DNA of 64,000 bases from Stomoxys calcitrans (Eukaryota; Arthropoda; Insecta; Diptera; Muscidae): the NCBI RefSeq assembly GCF_963082655.1, contig NC_081552.1, positions 4,588,648 through 4,652,647 on the forward strand. The letters are read 5' to 3'. A program made the position numbers and the translations under genes. A model generated the notes under the pieces. It saw only the letters and a program-made list of their open reading frames with translations. It ran no database searches and was not told the DNA's origin. Position 1 is the stretch's first letter, and each line of letters opens with the position of its first letter. Below, in pieces: positions 12,716-24,379 of the stretch.

Positions 12716-13270
12716 CAATTCCTCCTAATATTCATAAATCCTGCGCCCAGCGCGAAGACAGCAAGCTGAGATTGCAGTGATCCCTTTGATGAGATCAGGC
12801 TTCCTTAGCCTTAGTCTCTTACCCGCAAGAAAATCGCCCTAGGCGCTATGCGCGAAATCAGGATAGTCAACGTATATCCTACCAGACAATCGCCCTGGGA
12901 TAGATTCACTGATTCCATAACCAACACTCGCTGATAACCGTTTTCCATGATAGCTCTTCAATAACTTCATTACTAGCAACCTTCTGAGGGACAGAAACCT
13001 AGCCAAGCGCTCCCATTAACCTTCTATGCTTCTTGTATCTCTCAACAAGTCTCAACCTCACACAACCCGTGGAGGTCAAAGTTTTCAGCGTCAGCTGGCT
13101 ATCCACATATACCGTGATTATCTGACAGGACATTCACTCCTGCTTTGAAATCGTCTCCAGAGTATCTAAGACCACAAAACCCTACGTCTAATCCGCTACA
13201 CTAGCCTCACTCTCTCTTGTTTTCTCTCTCCAGTAGGACGACGTTCAAGTCATAAATTAATAAAAGATAT
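12716..13270. other. unassigned sequence
   Basis: GC content is higher than in the surroundings, and 'AATCGCCCT' recurs at about 12,829 and 12,889. It may be a decayed transposon fragment; no motif identifies it. Confidence 0.35.
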
Positions 13271-14014
13271 CAGGGTTGGAAAATACAACATTTTAAATGG
13301 TACTAACTTTTTGGACCGAAAGGGTACTTTTTGCATTGCAAAAAGATTTGAAAATTATTTAAGTGCAGAGTACTGATTACACTGTACAACTGGCCCTTAC
13401 ATATATTACCCTAACCGAAGATGAAAGGTCCCCCCATCTTTTGTGTTAGTAGTGAAGTATAAATTTGATACATTTGACTGTACATCGGAAGTAACCCAAA
13501 CACGGATAACAGATATTCAAATTTTGAGTCAAGTACCCAGAGGGAACGCCTCAACCTAAAACCCTACAAACCAACATATAGACCAATGGGTACAATATGG
13601 GACCTAAATGAAAGGAATGACAGGTGTCAAATGTCAGGGGCCCTTCCCACTCCCAAAGCCTTCTAGAGGCTCAATAGGTCATATAAGGCGACTCGTCCAT
13701 AAGGATTTTTTTTCTAATTGTGAACTGATATTGCCCCATTAAAACATTTTTTAATGGGGGCAAATTCAACAGTCGGGCGGACATAATTTAATCGAATGAC
13801 TAACAAGCGAATATCCCTAATTTAGCGTGATGCATTTCCTAAATTAAGAAGTATTTGTCAGTAGAAAAATCAACGCTCGAAAATATCTGAATTTTTAAGA
13901 AATATTCTTAGTGCATCAAAGGGTTCTAAATCGGTAGCGGGTGGTACTCCCTCTTACTCTTTAGGTGGAAAAAATACTGTAGAAATTACTAAAGTACTGA
14001 CTTTTCCATCCCTG
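13271..14014. mobile_element. probable hAT-type MITE, 744 bp
   Basis: Ends read CAGGGTTGGAAAA (left) and TTTTCCATCCCTG (right), inverted with one mismatch; CAGGG termini are common in hAT elements. Subterminal 'GTACTAAC'/'AGTACTGAC' words also mirror each other. The flanking 8-bp duplication is not clean. Contains family B-like sequence; no ORF. Confidence 0.5.
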
Positions 14015-15831
14015 AAGGTGATTATACCGGCATGAAGCCTGTCGCCACTTGTTCACTCTGTACTACCTCGAAATATCAGTCGCCTTAACATTCTTATTCA
14101 ATCTAGCCATGAATAAAACTCCACTCCTTCTATCCGATTAATCATGCCTGCTTTTACTCCTTCATCGTTAAGAGCACAGCACAGGTTATTTCCATTTCAA
14201 CCTTCTTTACTCAACCCTTAGTTACAATTTTACCTTTTTTCACACTCGAATTGTCTGATTTTCTTCATTCCAATCAATAATACTAACCCCCACTGACACT
14301 TGTTTTTTAGTTTTCCACAGAATTGTTTTTGTACAATTTTCTAAGTGACTGAGTCATAGAATTTCATCTATTTATGCGTCCATTATTTAATCACCCCCTC
14401 CTCGAGCTTCGAGAGTATACAAGTCCACTAATAAACAAAAACCGGCACGACTCACCGAACGCCTTCCCTACATGGCCACTTTGTAATTATTTTCAACAAT
14501 GCCTTATTCGTAGGCAGTGTGGCTAAGCCAAAAACAAGCCAGCAACCAACTAACACTTGTGAAGAGAGCCCGTCAACGATAATAGCAATGAGAGAAAGAG
14601 AAAAACCTAAAGAGAGGAGTTGAAGGCACAGGTTGGCAAAATAACCGGCTATTTTTTTTTTTTGCTTATGTAGTACTTGAGAGTGAGTGTGGGAGGTAGG
14701 TTTGAAAACATCCTAAAACACTGTTCAAAATACATTTATTTTGAACATGAGAGATAACGCATTAGCATTTCATAGCCCACGCGTTGTTATCTTATAGAGT
14801 CTGTGTGCTGTTTAGGGTCTATTTGTACGATCGCCTATCTCATAAAACCAATACGCACAGCCGTATAAACCCTGCATGTGTACTTTTAAAAAGGGAATAG
14901 ATAATGAGTCTAAGAAATGCATGTGTGTGTTTACTTAGGATCGTAAAATATCAGATAAGGAGAAACGGAGATATCACTGCGTTGGTATCTCGTTCTAGTT
15001 TAGTTTTAAGATTTTCATTTATTGTAGTGATAGGAAATTTGAAAATAAATGGTCAGTATAAATCTAGCATCAGAGAAGTGCGTTTTAGATTCAGCTCAAC
15101 AAACACTGAGTCGTGATATTGTGGGGCAAGAGTGATTAATAGCCGAACGTTCGCACACACACACACACACATACAGCAGCTTATACTAATGAGTAACAGC
15201 CGAATAGAAGATGTATGAAAAGGTAACCGAATATCCAATTGAATAACAGGTGTGAATTAAATAAAGTTGAATTTAATTGAATAAATTTGAATAAAAAAAA
15301 AACATGGCAAGTCTTTTTTATCGCTTTATCTGCATGCTTATTGCATAAAAAGTACATAAATGTAAACTTTATACATATATGTATATATGTTTGTAATATT
15401 TTCATTTAACATATGTATTAGCAACGCGGGCACGTACTTCTTGAATTTGTTTTGGCATTAGAAAGTGACTCAAATGAAATCAATGTTCATTTCGCTTATT
15501 TGGATTAACCACTTTGCCTATGCTGCTGCATGGCTTGTTTTTCTATTTGAACAAAAACATGGTGAATGCTAATTTTATGTAAACTTCCGCATGTTAAAGC
15601 GAGCTCATTGCTGCTTCTAGGGAATGACTAACCCGAAAGAGGGCAGCATGCATGTAAGTAGTATTTCAATTCCATATGGTGTGTTAGGTAGGCCACAATG
15701 CATTTCAAATAGCAGCGGAAGTCTCTGGCCATACGTCAATCTGAAGCAAAATGCCAATGAACCGAAACACACATTCAAGCAAAGAATGCAATGGATCTCC
15801 TTATAAGGCGGAATGATCACAAACCAAAACA
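14015..15831. other. no gene recognised
   Basis: AT-rich with an (AC)n tract at about 15,155-15,173. No family A or B units, no coding motif. Confidence 0.4.
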
Positions 15832-16440
15832 AAACAAGTAAAAATGTATTTGGTTCGGCCGTACCGAACTTTGGATACCCACCACCATTACAGCTAGTAT
15901 GGATCATATTCAGGTCCCGAGAACTCCTATACAAGTCGCAGTTTCAGCGAAGTCTGGAAACATATCCGCGTTTTATGGGATTAAGACCTTAAATTGGAAG
16001 ATCGGTCTGTATGGCAGCTATATCTTAATATAGTCTGATCTGGACCATATTAGAGTCGGATTGAACACTCACTGTTTTCGGATAATAAATGCGCCTGTAT
16101 CAATCTATAGGGCAACTATATACAAATATAGTCCGATATGGGCCATATACGGTTCAAATATCGGGGCCCCTATTGCAACTTCCTTTAAATTTCAGCGAAA
16201 TCAGACAAAAAAAATGCGACTCTTACGGACTAAATCACCAGATCGGACTATATGTATGTATGACCGATTTGGCCAATTCAAGAACTTAAGCTGCGTATAG
16301 AAGAAATACGAGTCTGTGCAAAATTTCAATTCAATATCTCAATTTTTAAAGACTGTAGTATGATTGACTGACCGGCACACGGACGGACTGACACACGGAC
16401 ATCGTTGAAACGTCCTAGAATTTTACGACGATCAGAGATA
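15832..16440. repeat. family A block
   Basis: Starts with the terminal 'AAGTAAAAATGTATTTGGTT' and 'CCCACCACCATTAC', ends with 'TAGAATTTTACGACGATC'. A mariner MITE sits directly at its right edge. Confidence 0.7.
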
Positions 16441-16446
16441 TATATA

Positions 16447-16683
16447 TTGGGTTGCCCAAAAAGTAATTGCTGACTTTTTAAAAGAAAGTAAATGCATTTT
16501 TAATAAAACTTAGAATGAACTTTAATCAAATATACTTTTTTTACACTTTTTTTCTAAAGCAAGCTAAAAGTAACAGCTGATAACTGACAGAAGAAACAAT
16601 GCAATTACAGAGTCACAAGCTGTGAAAAAATTTGTCAGCGCCGACTATATGAAAAATCCGCAATTACTTTTTGGGCAACCCAA
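16447..16683. mobile_element. mariner-type MITE, copy 1
   Basis: Terminal inverted repeats TTGGGTTGCCCAAAAAGTAA and reverse complement; 237 bp, no ORF. Left flank TA; right flank TG, so the target duplication has mutated on one side. Ends resemble mariner termini (…AAAAAGTAATTGC). Confidence 0.85.
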
Positions 16684-18245
16684 TGCGGGTGTACAATTAC
16701 GATTGCTCAATGAAACGTCAAAATTTGCCATGCTGTCAAAAATCTTACTAGCCCCTGGGCTACTCAAAAATTATTCACCACACTTAACGTCATATTTTTA
16801 CTATCCCCACAACTTTGCTACCATTCGACACACAGCCAAAGTAAATAAAATAGGGAAAACATGGTATGGAAACAAAAACATTTGATTGCTGTCAAATTTC
16901 AGCGGCTATTCCGAAAGCAAAATAGAATACCAACCCTTAGCAGTGAAAAATAACAAAAAAGAATAAAGTATTCTATCGTGTGAAGCCGCCTTTCATTCGT
17001 TTTACTTACTCCTTTATGCTCTGAATTTTATGTAGTGAATGCTGTTGCCTTATATTCACTTACCTACATATGTAGATATTATGCGCATTTTTCCTTCTCA
17101 TTTACTTATTGTCCATATCTCGTCGTATGCTTTCTAATCTAAACTTTTGGTTATTGTCTGTCTATATGTACACTGTGATTATCCGCATTTTTTGTGTATT
17201 TCGTCTTTATCGTTTCTTCGTACTTTTTGCACATTAGAAAATACAATATTTTTGATTTAGATTTTTTTCTGTTGTTTCACATTTGTCGTTTGGCCATCTT
17301 TCTTCGCTTCACACTACTACAATTCCCACATTAAGAATCTATTTTTAAAGTCTGATGTGTGTGTTTACAGAGAATCAAATAAAAGCAAACCACACAGAGA
17401 TGGATCTTCAAGTGGCTGCCAGAGTAGCATACAATGCTCTTCCTCAATGTGTCCACCTTTTCTCTTAAAAAGAGCACACTAACCCAATAAAGGCGGTGTG
17501 AGGAGGAGGGGAAACGGAACATATGACACACATTTGTGTTTGTATATCAATCGTTCAATCGTCAGAGCAACAAAGCAGCTGACGATGATGATGATGATGA
17601 TGTTGATGGCTGTGATCATTCAATCAAATTAAAACATTTTTGGAAACGGTATAAAAAACGCCTCATTATCAATGAAGCGTCGTTTTATGGGGAGGTGAGT
17701 GAGCACAAGCATCACAAGCATCAATAATGGGAATTGTGGGGTAGGCACAGTAGGCAATATTCGTTTATTGAAAAACGAAAAAAAAGGAAAAAAAGATTGC
17801 AAACAAAATCGTTCCTATAAAAGTCAAACTATATTTGTTTTCATAATGAAACCGCTCTAATGAAAATAATTTGGAAGCGTAATCTGACACCAAAAATCTC
17901 AGTCCAAGAATCGGCGAAAGAGCAGTACCACCCAAAAAAGCACTTCAAAAATAGCAAAAAGACTAATCGCCTTAATATGGGAAGCAAATAAAATGTGTTT
18001 AGGAGAAAATACTGCGGAGCGTGCCAGGTTCAGCAGAATCCCCCAACCATCGACAAATGAAAAATCTAATTGAATTATTGCCAGCTGCTCACAAGGTCTT
18101 TTTTAGACAGATAAACGCATAGTACGTAATCGGCTTAGAAAGTCAAGGCGCTGAATATGTAGGGTTTCAGGTACATATTTCAGTGAGCAAAATCCATGAT
18201 GGTGGGTATCCATGATTCGGCCCGGGCAAACTTAACAAAAATGCA
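16684..18245. other. no gene recognised; (GAT)n microsatellite
   Basis: AT-rich. A GAT repeat occupies about 17,583-17,605. No motif supports the short ORFs here. Confidence 0.4.
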
Positions 18246-18553
18246 AATTTTGCCCATGAACATTCCACTAAGGAACAGGGGCAAACTTCTCACATACCAA
18301 TGTGTGCAGTCCGATTCAAGTTTGAGCTCAATGATAAGGGGCCTCCTTTTTATAGCCGAGTCCGAACAGCGTGCCGCAGTGCGACACCTCTTTGGAGAGA
18401 AGTTTTACAGGACATTGTACCTCGCAAATGTTGCCAGCATTACGAGGGGAAAACCATCGCTGATAATTTTTTCTGATAGTCTCGCCAGGATTTGAACCCA
18501 GGCGTTCAGCGTCATAGGCGGACATGCTAACCTCTGCGCTACGGTGGCCTCGT
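18246..18553 (-). mobile_element. tRNA-derived SINE, copy 2
   Basis: Nearly full-length reverse copy of the 887-1,195 element. B-box (reverse) at about 18,487-18,497 reads GGATTTGAACC; A-box region near 18,531-18,543. Confidence 0.8.
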
Positions 18554-20400
18554 CTTGACATTCCAAGTCGATTTAGCCTTGTCCGTCTGTCTGTCGAAGG
18601 CACGCTAACTTTCGAAGGAATAAAGAAATAGACGCTTGAAATTTTGCACGAATACTTCCTATTAGTGTAGGCCGGTTGGGTTTGTAAATGGGCTATATCG
18701 GTCCACGTTTTGACATAGCTGTCATATAAACTGATTCTGGATCTTGACTCTTGAGCTTCTAGAGGGCGCAATTATTATCCGATTTGGATGAAATTTTGCT
18801 CGAAGTGTTTTGTTTTAACTTCTAACAACTGTTCTATGTAAGGTCTAAACCGGTTCATTACCTGATAAAGCTCCCATATAAACCGATCTCGGATCTTGGC
18901 TTTTTAAGCCGCTAGAGGGCGCAATTATTAGCCGATTTAACTGAATTTTGCACAAAGTGTTCTGCTATGACAACAGTGCAATGTATGGTCTCAATCGGTT
19001 CATAACTTGATATAGCACCCATATAAACCGATCTTCCTATTATGCTTCTTGAGCGTCTAGAGAGCGCGATTATTATCCGATTTGGCTGCACATTTTGCAC
19101 AATGAATTTCACTTTGGTCTCCAACAGCCAAACCAAGTATGGCTCTTATCGGTTCATAACTTGGTGTAGCCCCAATAGCATAGCAATTCTTATCCATTGT
19201 CCTTTGTTTGGCTATAAAGAGATATCGGGCAAAGAACTTGACAAATGCGATCCATCCTACATCGTACTATATCTTAATATAACCTCCCCATGGACCGACC
19301 CCCCTGTTGTAAGGTCTTTATCCCATAAAAATCGCATTTATTGCCCGATTTCCCAGAAATATGACACAGTTTTGCTGTTTGAAATCCACGCCGAATATGG
19401 TTTAGATTGGACCATTTTGGGTATGTCCCCTATATAGACCGATCTCCTAGTTTGAAGGAAGTTAATGGGTAAACTGCCTAATTTTTTGGCCGATTTTGTT
19501 GAAATCTGGAACAGTGAAAAATATAAAACACCTCCACAACCTCAAAAACTCCCAAAAAAGACATGAATGTCCAACATCACAAAATGGGTCTCCCTTCAAA
19601 CCGGCTAAATATTAGGTATTTGAAAGCAGAAAACTAATTTGATATCCAATTTTGGAGCCAAGTGTTTGGGGGTAGTCTCACCCCATAAACTCCCCCTATA
19701 CCAATTGCACTTGCGGCTCAAATAAAAGGAATTTAAGAAGAATAGTAGTAGCTAATAATTTTTCCAGGGTTAAGTGCGTGGGTGGCCGCCCCACCCTACA
19801 TACCCCTCAAACTGCACATATTTGTAGATTATTGCAAAAAGGGGCTCAAATGTGATATCTGTTTTATGGCCAAGTGTTTCAGAGACGACTCATCTCACAT
19901 ATATCCAGACTATAGCAATATATAGCTCAAATGTGGTTTTTGGGAGCACCGTATGAATCTGATAACCACTTTCTTGGCAACGGGTTAGGCTATTCCAATC
20001 CACCACCAAAACCAAGAAAATGAAGGAGATCTAACATCCGAACTTTAATGGGCGAACCCTCCCCTTACCCTATTCGGCCGACCGACCTCCAAGGCCAGCC
20101 AAATGAAAAATTAAACTAATAATGGCAATATTAGGAGAAAATGAAATGTATTTGATACGTGGGTGTCCAACTTACCCCCAAAAACATCCCCATACCGGAC
20201 CTATTTACCGACCATAACAATATAAGGCTCAAATGAAAGAAATTTCTGCAAGGCCGTACCAGCACCCCCAAACAGGACTTTTTGCCTGACCGTGCCAGTA
20301 TAGGGCTCAGATAAAATAAGTGAGTGAAAGAAGGCGCAGCGGAGCGGGCCCTGTCCAGCTAGTACAAATACTCGAGGTGGTGAAAATGCAAAGTTCAGGC
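18554..20400. repeat. family A (18,554-19,580) then family B (19,590-20,365) repeats
   Basis: Family A units of the 'CTTCTTGAGCCTCTAGAGGG' sub-type are followed by family B units with 'CCAAATGAAAGG'-type words. Family B ends in 'AAGGCGCAGCGGAGCGGG' and GCTAGT at 20,358-20,363. Confidence 0.7.
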
Positions 20401-21085
20401 CGGCCGAAATGAATGCCTTTTTATTGTTTTACTATTTATTAATTTTTTAAATTTAAATTTTTTAAAAATTCACACAGGTATTTTATATATTTTTTTATTT
20501 GCTATTATTTTATTTTTTTTTTTATTTTGCCCCTTATTTTTGTTTTATTTCTTTTTAAATCTTACTCCTAACAAAATCAAAAACATTCTCACAATGACCA
20601 CTGTAAAGGTATTTTTACAGTAGTTGAATACGCGTGCCCCTCTCACACTTGCACAGATGTTATCTCTATTTCCTATGCCCACCATGGGATGGGATGATGT
20701 AGGTGTGCGTTTGTGCTACATATTGCTGGCAGAGGCGCTTGTAATTCAGAATCTTCTCGTTCACACTGAATGTTTTATAAGGGAAACCAAATAACATATG
20801 ATACGATCTAACACTCACACGAACACACACACTCATGGATGGGTGCGGGGTTTGATAAAGGCGAGAGATACAACACAATAAGATGGCCCACTATAGTTGG
20901 AGATTAAGAGAGAAAGATGTGTTTGCTAACCCCCTCATTATTGAAAATAATAGGAAGAGAAGAAAAGAGTACAAACCAAAAAAGAGAACATGCCCCACAT
21001 ACATACATACATATATGTGCCTATGCCATACGTATACGCTATGGCTTCAGTAAGCTTTAGCAAAGAGCCAAAGAGTCCAAATCAT
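20401..21085. other. AT-rich sequence left of starvin promoter region
   Basis: T-rich low complexity at 20,420-20,560. 'CACACACACTCATGG' words occur near 20,825, and a CATA-rich stretch lies at 20,999-21,020. No gene. Confidence 0.4.
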
Positions 21086-21091
21086 TCAGTT
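21086..21091 (+). promoter_or_regulatory. possible initiator (Inr)
   Basis: TCAGTT matches the insect initiator consensus TCAKTY. No TATA box lies 25-30 bp upstream, and the +28 to +32 position reads GGAAG, an imperfect match to the DPE consensus RGWYV. This motif is short and common, so it is only suggestive; it was noted because it sits at the left edge of the repeat-poor region before stv. Confidence 0.25.
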
Positions 21092-21432
21092 TTACTAGCA
21101 AAGTTGTAGCGAATGGAAGTGCCTAAGAAATAAACGGAACCCGCCGCGACGACCATACGGAAGCAAGAAAGAAAGAAGTAACGAAAACGGATTTTTAAAA
21201 ACTTAACAAAAGTATTTTGGTGCCTGTTGTTGTTAGCCAACAAAAAAAAACCAAAAAAGCACGCACGCAATAACTAAACTATATAGCAAAAAAAAAAAGA
21301 AAAGAAAAGGCTACAGAAAAGCAAGTTGAAGCTAAAGGGGCTTAAAAGTCAACGAAGGGGAAGAAAGTGTTAATGAAAGTGCAAAAATATCAATAAATCG
21401 CTAATAACTTGCAATCGAATCGATACACGGTA

Positions 21433-21440
21433 TATCGATA
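21433..21440. promoter_or_regulatory. DRE octamer TATCGATA upstream of starvin
   Basis: A perfect palindromic DNA-replication-related element, the binding site of DREF (also used by BEAF-32), lies about 1.35 kb before the stv ATG. A second partial copy (ATCGATAC) lies just upstream at about 21,418-21,425. DRE motifs mark many broadly expressed fly promoters. Confidence 0.5.
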
Positions 21441-21469
21441 CGCCTTGTTTTTGTGTATGAATTTGTGAG

Positions 21470-21477
21470 TGACGTCA
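21470..21477. promoter_or_regulatory. CRE octamer TGACGTCA upstream of starvin
   Basis: A perfect palindromic CREB/ATF-type site lies 30 bp downstream of the DRE. A one-mismatch copy (CGACGTCA) occurs at about 21,796-21,803. Clustering with the DRE in a repeat-poor block suggests a regulatory region, but no transcript data support it here. Confidence 0.45.
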
Positions 21478-22299
21478 TATTGGCAACAACATTTGCCAGG
21501 GCATTTGGCAGTGGCAAAAAGAGGCATCAGTAACACAAACTGGCACGGCAATAACAAGTTTTTTTTTCTGTTCGTATGAGATACAGGCGGCCTAACGATT
21601 AAGATCTCTTTCTCCAATTTAAGAAATCATCATCAAAATAAACACAAATTGAAATTTTCAAGATAATAAAAGCAAATAAAATAAAGAAGAAAAAGAAACG
21701 AAAAAAAAAAACATAAAATCAAGAGCAAAGCAATACACGACAACGATGTGCTAACGTCTTTTTAAAAGATATTGTTCCCCAACACGAAATTTTTGCGACG
21801 TCACAACTGTCAAGGTGAAATCAATACAAGCTCATTAGCGGCAGCACCACCACGAGCACGACTACGACACCACCAACATCATCATCATCACCATTAGCCT
21901 TCATTAAATCTCCTTCTACTGTCTAGAAGAGCAACGCGAGACGCCGCTAAAGTGATTTTTTGTATTGAATTTTTGCTTGGCTTTTTCTTTCGCATTGGGT
22001 TTTTGTTTTCAAAGAACACGCTTTAAATTTCCACAAGTAACCAAACCAAAAAAAAAAAAAAAAAAAACAAAAAACGAAACTGAAAAAAACCAAATTGCCT
22101 TTTTATTCAATAAAACGAAAGACACACACTGTGGCAGAACTCTGCACAAAATTTAATCAACTCATTACACAATTTTTTCGCTGATTCTCACCATCCAACT
22201 CTTCTCTAAGGTTTTGTGGAAAAAAATCCCTTGGCCAAGAAACCACAGATTTCCGCTAGAAAACGGTCAAACGGTCAAGCAGCAGTTTTTGCTTGGGTG

Positions 22300-22313
22300 T
22301 TCCTAGAAATTTC
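22300..22313. promoter_or_regulatory. weak heat-shock element-like site
   Basis: The sequence reads TTCctaGAAatTTC. The GAA-nn-TTC pair is a perfect HSE dimer, but the first TTC is one base out of register. It lies 472 bp before the stv ATG. stv is known to be induced during recovery from temperature stress in Drosophila, which makes the site worth noting; by sequence alone it is weak. Confidence 0.2.
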
Positions 22314-22785
22314 TACCAACATTTGGGCCATCGGCAGGCAGGCGGCAGGCAGCAAGCAGCCAGGCGCATAAACGAAACGAAGACAACAGAGCCGAGCGGT
22401 CAATAGACCTACACACGACGAACAGTGTTTTACTACCCCTTGGCTCGCACATACGGCAGTCTAGTGGTGGCAGCACAACAACGACGAATTGTGTTGCTCT
22501 TGGCCATTGAGAAACGGACACGAGCGCTGTGAGATAACAAAACAAGCAGTTCCCATAAATTCAAGAAAGTTCTAAGAGCCAAAAAAAAACCAATCGAACT
22601 AAAAGAAGATAAAATCGTTATTTTAAACACAACAAAACATTTGTGATTGAGAAAAGCAAAAATTCTGGCGTCCAGTGATCTCTTTTGTCGAAAAAAAACC
22701 GCACAACAAAATTTCCCACTGCAAATTGAAGTGAAATTCACCAAACCTTTGTGAAACACCAACTGCAGCCTCTACAGCAGCAGCC

Positions 22786-23085
22786 ATGAAACCCACTGTG
22801 ATAGCCAATGCAAATGCTAATGCATCAGCATCCGCGGGTGCCGGTCCCAACAATGCCCCCAATGGCATTACCATACCCATTAACCATGAATACCATAACC
22901 CACAGTCACAACATCCCCAATATCAGACACATGCCCAGCATTATGTAGGAGGCATTGATCCTCACTCCACAGCATACGGCTCGCCTGGTAGTCAGGCGAG
23001 AGTACAACAGCAGCAGCAGCAGCAATATCCTCCACAACAACCACTGCATGCACAGCAGCAGCAGCAAATTCCAGCACACTTTCAG
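22786..23085 (+). CDS. stv: starvin, coding exon 1 (BAG-domain co-chaperone, N-terminal part)
   Basis: This exon encodes residues 1-100 of a Starvin-like protein. The ATG at 22,786 has G at -3 (GCC ATG A) and opens a stop-free frame to a good donor, CAG|GTTAGT, at 23,085/23,086. The peptide is low complexity: an Ala/Asn/Ser/Gly stretch near residues 8-25, a His/Gln-rich middle, and two poly-Gln runs near residues 73-95. If the intron is retained, the frame adds only about ten codons before a stop, so splicing is expected. The exon ends in phase 0 and joins in frame to the exon at 44,742, 21.7 kb downstream. Assignment rests on that junction and on the BAG domain of the next exon; the exon alone has no diagnostic domain. 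Drosophila stv has alternative first exons, so other starts may exist. Confidence 0.82.
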
Positions 23086-23109
23086 GTTAGTAGCAGCAAG
23101 GAAAAAAGT

Positions 23110-23959
23110 TTACGCTAAAGAGTCTTAAAAATGCAATCCATACCACACACACACACACACACACACATCTTGTAATTCCAAAACACCCCTCGCTATGGTG
23201 AAGTACCTCCAAAGACTATGATGCAATAATCGTTCCAAAACATTCAAGGCCAACATCCATCATGTGGAGTAACATCGAGCAAAGTTTTCCCAGTGTTTTT
23301 GTTTTTATTTATTTTCGTTAAAATGCGATGATGCGTGAAGGTCGTTCATTGGTCGCTTTACAACAACAACAACACACACACACACACACCAACAGACAAC
23401 AAAAACTTACAGCATAGTCAAACAGGCAGGCAGGCAGGCCAAGCCAGACCAGCCAACCACTAAAGGCATCCATACGACACCAGAGAGAACAGACGAGACT
23501 AGACCATATCTGCCATTCAGCCAGCCATCCATTGATCATTCATGGAGACATGTAGTTTCTTACCCTCCCCCTACCCCTCCCACTGACCGAGTGAGGCCCT
23601 GTTAACATTGAAATGGGGTTTGTTTGTTTTGTTTCTGTCGGAAAAATACACAACATCGCCATGATGTTGTGATATTTCCTTTCGCTTGACCTTCAGACCC
23701 GCTATACGTTAACAATCAAAACTATTAGTGTCAGCTAACCGACAGCTAGAACAGTTTGATACCGAACTGTTGTTGATATAGCAACAACTATAACTCGTCC
23801 CTGGTATGGCTCAATGAAAAAAAAAAAAACGAAAAAGTTTAATCTGTTCAACTACATTTGTCCAAAAATATCCTCCAAAATAGTGTTCGGCTTTAACTTA
23901 AGCTAAAAATCGGCCAAACTTTGAACGAATACCACCACCAACCACCAAGTCTGTTAAAC
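23110..23959. other. start of stv intron; CA microsatellites
   Basis: (AC)n tracts occur at about 23,143-23,166 and 23,361-23,388, and a (GGCA)n run near 23,424-23,440. No coding motif on either strand. Confidence 0.4.
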
Positions 23960-24214
23960 ATTTACAGAATGGCCCATGGTACACTCCCAAGTTCAATTAT
24001 AAGGGGCTGCTTTTGTACAACCGAGCCCGAACGATGTGCCGCAGTGTACACCTCTTTGGGGAGAAGTTTTTACAAGGCAAAGTGCCTCAGAAATGTCGGC
24101 GGTATTAGGAGGGGATAACCAACGCTGAAAATATGTTCTAATGTTCTCGCCAGGCCCCAGGCATTCAACATCATGGGCGGGCATGCTAACTTCGCTGCGC
24201 TACGGTGGTCTCCT
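23960..24214 (-). mobile_element. tRNA-derived SINE, copy 3
   Basis: Diverged reverse copy: 'AGCGCAG' head near 24,195-24,210, body words CTCCCCAAAGAGGTGT and GGCTCGG. The B box is degraded. At the left of the stv intron. Confidence 0.75.
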
Positions 24215-24379
24215 AATTTGACCGCTTTATCAGCAATAATTTGACTGTTATAACAAAATGCTTGCAATTTTAGCAGTCAGCCTGCAAGACTGATGTGGGT
24301 GTCTTTCGCCGTAGGCAAGGCCATCCCGCCTGGCGTAGTTTCACATCGGAATAGCTTTAGCTTTACTTCAAGTTGGACC

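Larger units (their letters stand above)
21088..22785 (+). other. stv: candidate starvin leader / 5' UTR region
   Basis: The stretch upstream of the stv ATG is free of recognised repeats, AT-rich with many A-runs, and contains CAC/CAT trinucleotide stretches near 21,845-21,890. It has no long ORF on the + strand. The low repeat content contrasts with both flanks and is what one expects of a transcribed leader or promoter. The true transcription start and any 5' UTR intron cannot be fixed from sequence alone. Confidence 0.45.

Noticed and set aside
12065..12769. 234-codon ORF rich in Ser, Val, Cys and Leu
   Set aside because: It is a by-product of the TCTG/TCCG pyrimidine array; other frames are open as well.
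15617..15934. 105-codon minus-strand ORF
   Set aside because: It overlaps the left end of a family A block and shows no conserved motif.
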